The position numbers were made by a program, and so were the translations under genes. From Quercus robur (taxonomy: Eukaryota; Streptophyta; Magnoliopsida; Fagales; Fagaceae), in assembly GCF_932294415.1 (NCBI RefSeq), contig NC_065545.1:17550857-17614856 (forward strand): 64,000 nucleotides of DNA, given 5' to 3'. Shown here piece after piece: positions 11,083 through 21,200 of the stretch; position 1 is the first letter of the stretch; each line of letters opens with the position of its first letter. The notes under the pieces were generated by a model. It was not told the DNA's origin. It did not search any database and worked only from the letters and a program-made list of their open reading frames with translations.

Positions 11083-11269
11083 AATTTGTTGAGAGATGTT
11101 ACGTCTACAACATTTTTACAACAGATCACAAGTGGTTAATTGTTATTGGTTTAAATTTGAAACTAACATTAAGATTACTTTTTTGCCCCAATCTATAACA
11201 ACCAGTAACAACCTACCACTTAAGATTTGTTGTAAAAATATTGTAGACATATCATTTCTCTAATTTGTT
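11083..11269 (+). mobile_element. hAT-type MITE, copy 3
   Basis: A perfect 8-base duplication AATTTGTT (11083-11090 and 11262-11269) flanks a 171-base element closely similar to copy 1 at 10006-10175, in the same orientation. It is non-coding. Confidence 0.8.
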
Positions 11270-11933
11270 TGCTTTGGAATAATTTATCATTAATTATTCA
11301 AATGAATGTATTTATTTCACATTAAATTATAATTTTGATAATTTAATTTTTTACTTATTACTTTCAATCATTTACGAGACTACAAACCACCCAATTTCTC
11401 ACCCTTTATTGAATTGTCAATTTATAATAGAAATAACATTGCTTTTGTATGGGTTCATCATTGACACTCAACTAATTATGTACTCATCACAACTTGACAC
11501 ATTTGTTGAGAGTAAAATTTGGTTTTGCCTCTAAACTTTATATTTTTATTTTTTAAGGGGGAATTTAATAAATAACACAGCATAATTAATGCCAATGAGC
11601 TTTAAAGATAGTGCCATCATATTTATCTTTAAATCTATACAAATTTTGGATAGAATTTTCATCCCAACCTGTATTAAATAAAACATGGTGGTTCAAACAA
11701 GTTTTATATACATTTTTAGTCAGATTTATTTAATGGAAAATATTAATAAATATTCTAAGGACATTAGTTTAGAAATATTTTATGAAAAAAATGATAATTA
11801 TTTTTTTTAGAAGCCGATAAAAAAATTAATTTTATTAATAATTTGTTATACTTTTTATAAAAATTGTGTCAAATTTTTATTATTATTTATTAATAATTAT
11901 TTTAAAGACACCTCTTAATTATATATACGTGTC
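11270..11933. other. AT-rich spacer, nothing recognised
   Basis: No gene, terminal repeat or target duplication could be supported in this stretch. Confidence 0.5.
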
Positions 11934-11936
11934 TAA

Positions 11937-12493
11937 GAGCATTCTCATTAAGGGTTTTAAATGCTAAAAGATACTTTTTTTTAGCATTTTTGACCCAAAA
12001 GCTTGCTCCATCAAGCCAAGTAAATGCTATAATTTTTGGCATTGATGAATAGTGCGGTCTCAAATATGAGACCGCACTGTTCACCCATTGTAAAATTTAT
12101 ATTATTTTTTTATTCAAGTGGGACCCGCTCTCTTTTCTTCTTTGTCATTGTCTTTCTCATTTCCCGTTTCTTCCCATTCACCATTTCTCTGCTCTTTCTC
12201 TCCCTCTGCTCGACGCCTCCCTCTCCAACGAAACCCAGGCCGGAGTATCAAGCCAAGCTGATTTTTTTTTTATTCACTCAACGCTCTCTCTCTGCTCTAT
12301 CTTTCTCTTTCCTCTCTCACTTCTTTCTTCTCTCTTCTCTCTCTGTGCTTCACCGATGTGGTTCGCCGATGAATGGGCTCCGCCGATGATTGTGCTTCGG
12401 CGATTGTGGGATGCTGATGGCTGTGGTCCAGTGATTGTGGTCATGGATCATGGGTTCGATGGCTGTGGTCCGGTTGCAGCGATGGAGGTTTCT

Positions 12494-12538
<45 letters not shown>

Positions 12539-13155
12539 TTCTGCGTGGTTCTTCTTGGGTCCGATTGGGCTTCGATCGTGCGACAGAGCTTGGTGGTCAA
12601 CCATGGAGCACAGGTCGGAGTGTGGATCGAAGGAGTCGTGGTCCGATTTGGTTGATTTGGTTTGTGGGTTTTTTTTGGCTGTGGGGTGTGGTCCGATTTG
12701 GGCGTGGTTTGTGGGTTTTTTTTCCTTTTTTTCTTGCTGTGGTTGGTGATGATTTGGTCCGATTGCTGTTGATTTTTTTTTGGTCCTACGGTGGATGTGG
12801 ATGTGGTGGGTGGATGTGGAGGTTTTTCTTCTTCTTTTTTCTCTGCTGTTGTTTGTGGTTGCGGTGGATCTGGCTGGTGGCTGTTGGCGGCGATGGTGGG
12901 TGGATGTGGTGGTTGTGGTATGCGTGGGTGGATGCGGTGGCCGGTGGTGCTGAGAATAATTGGGTTGAGAAAGAGAGAGACAGAGGAGAGAGAAGGAAAA
13001 ATAAAAAATGATAAAAAAAGAATATTTAAATGGAATGTTAAAAAAAATAGAAGTTTTGATGGAACGAATGTTGTAAAGTGGTGTGTTATATGTTATAAAT
13101 TTGGGTTTTGAGAGGGTAAATGCTAAATTTTTTGCAATCCTTGATAAGAATGCTC
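11937..13155. mobile_element. Non-autonomous Harbinger-type element, 1.2 kb
   Basis: TAA is duplicated at 11934-11936 and 13156-13158. The ends are inverted: GAGCATTCTCATTAAGG and, from the right, GAGCATTCTTATCAAGG. TAA duplication with GAGCAT ends fits PIF/Harbinger (Tourist-like) elements. A perfect 12-base-arm palindrome (AGTGCGGTCTCA, loop AATA, TGAGACCGCACT) lies at 12051-12078. The interior has a CT-rich part, a T run of about 45 at 12494-12538, and a GT/GG-rich part to about 12990. Long frames on both strands there are low complexity and not accepted as genes. No transposase is seen. Confidence 0.8.
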
Positions 13156-13393
13156 TAATAAGTGGTGGGTGACAATTACGAAGCCGTTGAGCAGTGACAA
13201 ACTTTTTGGAAATGGCGGCAGCAAGACAAAGGCTCCAAGAGCAGTTTCCCAAGATGTGGCAGTAAACATATGGAAAGTTATTTTTCCAAAGTAACTGCTA
13301 TGATTTCCTATAAACCTATATTGTTTGTGGGTGTCAATAGCTTGTGTGAGCTATTGACAGGAAAACGAAAGATACACTGAGAAAACATTATAA

Positions 13394-13623
13394 GAGCATC
13401 ATTATTGAAGAATATTATTCTATTCTATCTTACCATTTTAAAAAGTTACTTTATTAATTATATCATACCATTTTACAATACATCTTATATGGCTATATTC
13501 AAAAACTCTATTATTTTACTTTTTTATTAAAATATTATTTTTTTAATATTTCTTTATTATTTCTTTCACATCATCACTTTTTTTCAGCTAAGGATCTGAT
13601 TCCAATGGAAAAGGGGTGGAATA

Positions 13624-13654
<31 letters not shown>

Positions 13655-13805
13655 TTTTTTTACCAAGTTTAGAATTGTACTGTAGCACTATTGCAAAAAA
13701 TTTTGCAATAGTGAGGTCTACTATTTTTTGATGCAAAGGTTTTTGAGTTATGAAATACCAAAAAGGCCTTAGATGTAGCATTAGTATTCTTCAATGCTAA
13801 TGCTC
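13394..13805. mobile_element. Harbinger-type MITE, 412 bases
   Basis: TAA duplications at 13391-13393 and 13806-13808. The inverted ends are GAGCATCATTATTGAAGAAT and GAGCATTAGCATTGAAGAAT. A perfect palindrome with 13-base arms (CACTATTGCAAAA / TTTTGCAATAGTG) lies at 13686-13713, and an AT microsatellite at 13632-13654. No coding sequence. It shares end type and internal-hairpin design with the 1.2-kb neighbour. Confidence 0.8.
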
Positions 13806-14086
13806 TAACTACGTGGGTTTTAACTTTTAAGTCTTTGGTGGCTGTGTGTTTAGAGCAGAGACAGGTTTTGGTGGAAACGCTTTCCTATTCCTTTGTACGT
13901 TGAGACAAAGTGGCAAACTAATAAAATGTTGGAAGTTTATGTGCTTGTTGTGTGTGCTTTACATTGTGTTGTGTATTGGTTCACACAAAATAACTAGAGT
14001 CTCCCTTTATGCATGAGTGTTGATGTTGGCTAAAGACTAAATGGACAACTTAGGGTCGTCTCTAGACCTAGGCTTAGGGCCCCTAT

Positions 14087-14297
14087 TATAAAAAATGACA
14101 AATTTTAGATACAGTACTTTATGTACAGTACTTAAGATACCCCTTTTAAAATTAAAACACTTATCCACGGCTTTGGGATGAGTACATAATTTTAAACGGA
14201 GAAGCAAACAACATTATCACTGTTAAGTAAGTAGACAGATGTTTTAATTTTAAAAGGGGTACTTGAAGTACTGTATCTAAGTTTTGACCTATAAAAA
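14087..14297. mobile_element. MITE with 8-base target duplication
   Basis: TATAAAAA occurs at 14087-14094 and 14290-14297. Between them the arms are inverted over about 60 bases. Both arms contain TTAGATACAGTACTT and CCCCTTTTAAAATTAAAACA. The left arm has a small extra segment (TATGTACAGTACTT). hAT-type is likely from the 8-base duplication. Confidence 0.65.
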
Positions 14298-14659
14298 TAT
14301 TCTCCTTAGTGTAATTTTTATTTTGTAATTAGAATTAATAAATATTATTAAAATTGACTATGTCACGAGAAAAGTAAATAGATCAACTACTATCAATTAA
14401 AACAGAGATGAAAGCAAAACGTAAAAATAAAAATTGATTAATTGCCTTATATATAAAAAAAAAAAGCAGGACAAATGGTTTTTAAATTAAAAAAACTATA
14501 TTTTAGAAAATTAAATAAATATTATTTAATTAGTATTTAAATATTGAAAGAAATTTCACTTAAACTTATTGTCATATACCTCAAACTGTATCGAGCTAAC
14601 ACACAGAAGATTCTGCCCTATACATCAAGAGATCAAGAATTCTTTTTGCCTAACATAAA

Positions 14660-14758
14660 TATTCTTTCATCGGCCAAGGGATCTAGGGAGGAGAAGGATT
14701 CAGACTGCGAGATTAGTAGCATAGTATAATTATTTCTCAAGAAAAAGTATTCTTTCAT
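14660..14758 (+). mobile_element. 5'-truncated SINE copy
   Basis: An 11-base duplication TATTCTTTCAT (14660-14670 and 14748-14758) flanks a 77-base insert. The insert carries a B-box-like GGATTCAGACTGC and ends ATTATTTCTCAAGAAAAAG. The same body and tail occur at about 56637-56726, where the B box reads GGGTTCGAGCTGC. Confidence 0.7.
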
Positions 14759-15284
14759 TCAATAACAAAAGACTTTATTCTTATTTTATTTTTGTTGAAA
14801 AATCAAGGGCTTAAATAAAACCCAAGGCTTCGATCCATGTAGATATTATTTGGTATGGTAGTAGTACAATGTGCATGGCTGCTGATCATTTTTCATGAAA
14901 CAACTAGAATCGAAAATCAAAATTATTGAGTCCATATATATATTCTTTTACAGCCAAATAAAAAAAAAAATCCATTAATTAAATTAAAAATAAAAATTTT
15001 ATGTTCAGAATATATATAACCCCAAAAAAATAGGCAGAAAACTATGAATCAGCGACAAATGGAAAAATCAATGACAAGCTGGCAGCCTCCTCAAAATCTT
15101 GACCGTTCAGCTTCTTGCCTCCTTTCAGCTAAAACTTTTTATATATAGTGAAGCACCCAGATTATCTGGAAAGTGAACCTCACAATCTTTATCCAAACAT
15201 TATCTGGGGTAACAAAGGTGAGGGCTAGAATCAAATGATGTGATTGTTGATTCCAGCAAAGAATAATGCTGATAGAGAAAAGGC

Positions 15285-18200
15285 TTAAATTGTTGTATAA
15301 TTGGAGAAAAAGTGCAGCAATTTATCCAGACTTTCAGGATAGAACTTTCTGCCAAATAAAAAACATGGCTTTTTCATCCCATTCCACAAACAAGGTGTGA
15401 CCAATACAGTTTTCTGCAAACAGAAATCAAAAACAAACATTTTTTTAGATCTTCATTCTCCCAAATGGAAAAAAAATTATTAGGTACGCCAAGAGTACAA
15501 CAGCTTTGTACTTCCTCTTGATAGATTCTATTATGAATTTAATTAGTGGAATTTACATAAGAAAAGGGAATATGTTGCCGTAATTTCAGAGTACTGAATA
15601 ATTACTTTTCACAAGAACACAGGAAAACAAAAAGCAAAACAAAAAACTAAGCAACGCCTTTAAACCATCATTCAAGTAATAAAATCAATACCTTTCCATC
15701 ACTAGTGACATGTATGCTCTCGTCAATGGACTGAAATGGTTAACACGGTGTCATTAATGTTGCATGTAATACCAAGGAAATCAACTAAAAGCAAAAGACT
15801 AAGATTTTTCTCACGTACTGTAATGTTCTTTAGGAGCTCATAAGTAATATCTCGAGCCCTATATGCTTTGGGATGCCATTTTCCTTCGGACCAATCGACA
15901 TGTGTTACAGACCAATTTGCAATTCCATTGGGATCAATCATCTGAAGAACAGAGACTGAATAAAGTGGCACCAATAGGAGAGATTAAACTGAGTTATACT
16001 TCACAAAAGATGACTCACATTAAAAAGAGTTGGCAAATAATGCTCATCAGAATAGCAGTTGCGCCCATCCATATTTGGCTGAGAAAGTTGAAAGCACCAA
16101 CATCAAGATGTTTGTCAATGAAACTGGGTTTACAGTTCACACGTTTTCCATTGACTTCCATAACACAATATTGGCAGCACAGAAGAAAAGATATTGAATC
16201 CAAAGTAGCAAACCATTCAAACTACGATCTTTTTTTTTTTTTAACAGTTTATATGGCAAAATAATTTGTTGTGTTCAACATTGTTGTTTATGGCATGCAT
16301 AAAAATATCAGACCATAATAACTTTGGAGAAACTTAAACCTTGTCCAACATTAGCTTTTGCTTAGATCCTCGTCCTCTTCCAACAGTAATATGAGATATC
16401 AACATTAATATATATTTTTTTAAATGCAGCATATAAAAATGTAATACTAAGGGTAGAGCTTCCAAAAAGCAGTCTAAGAACATCAATAAAATAATGTCTT
16501 TATTCTAGGTTATGATATTTGCTTACTAGAAAGCAGCCAATTGCAGGTAAAAACCACGATAGACATTCCAAATTTACATAAAAATAATGAATGATGCATG
16601 CAGCCTAAAAGGAAAAGATCTGGCTAAAAGCACTTGGATGAAATGAAGAAGAAGAAGATCCTCAAAAAAAAAAAAAAAAACTAAGAAGAAGAAGTTAGGG
16701 TTCAACACTCTAGAATCCACACTAACTTTTCTGAGTTATTTTTCAAAGAAAGAGAAATTCAACAGAATAACTTACAGAAAAAAGAAAAACAACAGAATTT
16801 TAGCATTTAAGAGGAGAAAGAAGGCAAAGAGTGAGGCAGGGGAAAGTAATGCAGTTTAGTAATTCTTAAATGCTCATTCATACTGGGTTCTAATCGTATT
16901 TTCAATTGATAGACCCTTTTTCATAGACATTCCAAAATATAAAAAACATTAAAATTTTTTTTTTACTAAACCTAAGTATTTTTAAAGTTGGTGTATTATA
17001 TTGGTATCTCATTTCCAACTAAGATTACAAATCCCCTCCCCCTCCCAAGACCTCATCCCCCCCAAAAAAGGGAGAGATTGCAGAATCTATACAAATAGAG
17101 TGCTTTTGGAATGCCTTGGAAACACCTCTACAAAACCCGCATAGGCGCATACATAACAATATGTGAAAATTCAGATAAATGCGCATGTAATTATAGGTAT
17201 TTGTTGGTAAATTATCCAATCATTTGTCCTACCTGCCCCTTAAAAGGTGAAAAAAAGAAAGAAAGAAAAGAGAGGATAAGATATCCTCATACTCGCTCCC
17301 TCCCAAGTCCCAATCCCAACAGCCCCCCCTCTATCTTGAGCTCTATATGTGGTCACTGCTAAGGATGCATGCATCTCTGAGGTTTTGTGGACTCCAGAAG
17401 GAGGTACTTTTAGAGTGAGGGACTTAAAGTTTTATAGAGCTTTTGAAGATTGGGAGCTACTTGCGTCTTACTCTCTTCTTCAGCTTATCCATCCTTGTAT
17501 TCCTTGGGGGGTGAGGAGGGATACTCTTTGTTGGCGGCTCAAAGGGGATGGTAAGTTTGATACCCAATCTTTTTACCAAGCAATTCAGGGTACTCCGAAT
17601 GTTTTGTTTCCTTGGAAGGGTGTGTGGAAACCTAAGATTCCTAAGCGAGTGGCCTTCTTCTTGTGGGCAGCTACTCATGATCGGATTCTCACTTTGGATA
17701 ATCTCATGCTTAGGGGTCGCCCTTTGGTAAATCGGCGTTGTATGTGTTATGGTGATGGGGAGTCGATAGACCATCTTCTGCTTCATTGTCCTATTACACA
17801 AACCTTATTTTCCTTCATGCTTCAAGCTTTTGGTATTCTTTGGGTTATGCCAAAATCGGTGGCGGGATTGTTATCTTGTTGGTATCAGTGGCTTGGGAAG
17901 CATAACTCGGATATTTGGAATTTGATTCCAGGGTGCTTAATGTGGATTGTTTGGTTGGAAAGAAATCGTCACTCCTTCGAGAATATGGAGAAGACGTTGG
18001 ATAAGTTAAAGGTTTTATGCCAGCGAAGTCTTTTTGAGTGGGCTTGTTGTTGGGGCTTTACTAATTCTTCGTCTCTTTCAGAGTTTTTGTTTTCCCTTAG
18101 TTTATCTTTCTGATTTCCTTTTCTTTTGTTTTGCTGTTTTTTATTTATTTATTTTTTCATCATCATGAACAACTTGTACTTTTCATTTTTTCTCATTAAT

Positions 18201-21200
18201 ATTAGTTTCTCAGATTACCTATCAAAAAAAAAAAAGGAGCAAAATAATATCAAAATTCTGCAGCTGAGATGTAGCTATCCCTGGCAAAAGCAAGATTCCT
18301 TGCATCAACCATGTCAAGATCTCCATGCTCTTAATTTACACTATATTTTAATCTTAATGAATCAAGACCTGCCAACCTAGATCAAGACAGACATTGAGAT
18401 ATGTGAGGAAAACACAAATGCATGCCCTGCAGAATAGACCAGATTCTTCATCTAACAAGCAATAACAAAAGCAAGGACAAGATCATGACTGAAAATGGAT
18501 TACCTTGCAGTAAAGCCTGAATTTCCTATAGTAAAGATTGTCTGCCGTAACCATGATAGCATGCTGCCGCTTCATGGAAAACCACTGCAATACAAACAAC
18601 ATTCACAAATAGCAACACTTGAGAAATATTTCAATCTTCTATGCTACAAATTTATATATCTGTCGGAAGAAAAAGAAATTAAGCCACAACCTATCTGTGA
18701 CCAAAAATTCTACAAACAGTAGAATTTTCTGATCGATGTGATTTAAAAAAATTGAAGGCTAGGTCCTGATCTTTTTGCTGTTGAGCAGCCTAACTAATTC
18801 TACAAACAGAGAACAGCATGATATGCCATCAAGTTGCTTAATTATTCCGGAACTAACCAAAGAATGTGGCGCATGATCTCAAATGACTCTTCGAGTGTAG
18901 AGTGTCACAAAGTTTTAAAAAGAATACCAAAAACTGAAAAAGCTGAAAGAGACTGTTAGAATAATGGTTAAATGATTAAATTTAAGCTTTTAGAATAAAC
19001 AATAGTTTATCATGTTATCCGAGCTGGTGGTTTAGGGTTTGAATCCAATCTCCAATCTTCCTCCCATTTAAGAAGTTTAAAATCCCACATGTTGGACCCA
19101 CCATTTAAGGTGAGTTTGGGTCCACATGTGAGGGGAAGTATTAAAATAGTGGTTAAATGATTAAGTTCACCCTTTCCTATCAGTTCGATATAGGTCATTC
19201 TGCACAATGCAGTGGAAAAAGTCAGTAAGCCTAAATTTGAATGCTAGTGTGAAATTCCTCAAAGGCTTCCACAAGTTCACACACATTAGTAATTGTTTTC
19301 CATGAGGAAAGGTTGCCCAGTCCAGTGAGAGAAGGTGGTCCTCATTTTTGTGCATGAAAAAGCTAATATTCAAAAACTTCAATTATGGTGGGAACAACAA
19401 TATGAAGCTTGGTGAGTAGATGCATTGCAAAGGAATTCATAAAACCAATCAAAAAGGGGAACCAATATTAATTTTGGCCATCAAATACCTTAATGTGAAA
19501 GATAAGGGACCACAAGAATGTGTTTTGTTTAACATTAAGAGAACTTGTTTCCAATAATAAGAATCTCTCTTTACAAATAAATGAATAAGATTGAAGTTTC
19601 TATGTCAACTACAGTTCAATATGTTATAAAGACTATACCTGTGAAGCCTTCCGAAAATCTTTCTTTTCAACTTCAGGCAACATGTGCTCTGAATACCTCC
19701 CAGTTCCATGTGGACCAGGATCAATGAAACTGGAGAGAGAGAGAGAGAGCAAAAAATAAATCATATATCAACTCAGCAGAAAAATTAGCATTGATATAAG
19801 ATTGGAAAAGGTTTCAAAATTTTATCAACCAACTAAGGCATTCCTTTCACAAATTAAAGCTAGCATACCAGTCAATAAAGCTGACATTTGTATACATTAG
19901 ATAGTGATACACATACTCGAAGTTATGCAGGGGTACACAACTGAAACAAAATTATAAAAGAAAAAAGAAATTAGACAAATACCATATGCTAACAAGAAGC
20001 ACAATTTCACAACTGTAGTAAGAGAAATCTGATAATTAAATCACCTATCAGACAGTAACACAAACTGTTGGTTATCAGGGTCTGTAAGTGCATTTGCCAA
20101 AAGCCTCCTCTCTGCATCAACCATGGAAATCTTCCCCCAGCTCACCTGCAACAGCTTTGCTCATTCCATCAACTTACTGATCTGGTTTCATATCAAATGT
20201 TTATATTACAAATCTGATATTTATAAATCTTGTATGAGCACTAACTTTTTGGTTTTTTTTTTTAGTAGTTTCAAGCTTTTGAGAAATGGTGAGTTGATTC
20301 AAGTTGAGGGAACGCAAAGAGGTAGAGGAAGACCAAAAATAGCATTAGTAGAATTAATAAAAAATGATATGTCAATTAAGGAAGTAACAAAGAGTATGAC
20401 TTTGCATAGAATAGAATGGTGGAAAAGATTTTATGTGGCTGATCCTAACTAATCTGTTAAGGATCCAGACTCCAAAACATTTGGGACTAAGGATTGGTTG
20501 TTGTTCTTGTTGTTGTTGCAAGCTTTTATTTTTAAATAATGTAATTATCCTTTCCAAGTATATGGCAAAATGCTGAAACCTCCTAGGGTGAATCTTACAA
20601 CTCCTCCAAAATTTAACACATAATAAAAGCCTCCATGAGGTTTGGTTGGAGAATCGATTTCCATCCAAAAAGTCTCTCCAAATTTTCAATGTTGAAAATA
20701 GAGGATGTCAACTAGTTTCTGGTTTACTGGACTCTTACTATAGATGTATATTTAATATAAAGTGTATAATGTATTTATGTATATTATATATCTATATATA
20801 TATAACAGGAAAAAAAATAGCAATCCCATATTTATCCAAATTTTGGCACTAGAAAGGACATATCCTAATGTATGGGAGCTTCAAACCTACACAGGCTGCA
20901 AAATCCTGAAATCCTTAGAAAGCCTTCACATATTTTTTTTTGATAGGTAAAAGAAAGGGGTGCAACACATGGACTTCCCAGGAGGTCACCCATCCTAGTT
21001 CTACTCTCGCCCAAACACGCTTAACTGCAGAGTTTTGATGGGATCCGGTGCATTAGTGTTGGTATGATCACACCCTAGAAAGCCTTCACATATGATGCAT
21101 ACCTATTATTCTTCACGCACATTTATGAAATAAATATATAAATACATAAATTTAGTTTTTAAAATAAAATTCTAGATAATTGATCGCAACAGCATGCAAA

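Noticed and set aside
12350-13252. 300-codon minus-strand frame and overlapping plus-strand frames
   Set aside because: Composed of His/Thr/Pro/Lys or Trp/Gly/Phe runs from a low-complexity interior of a Harbinger-type element; no domain and no splice context.
16652-16694. Third possible tail-only insertion (ATCCTC plus A run)
   Set aside because: The flanking match is only AAG repeats, which is low complexity; a target duplication cannot be shown.
20957-21075. Working 5S rRNA gene or a Cassandra (5S-bearing TRIM) LTR
   Set aside because: Single copy with a poly(A)-type tail and an 18-base target duplication. No LTR pair, primer site or 4-5-base duplication, so a LINE-driven retroposon explains it better.
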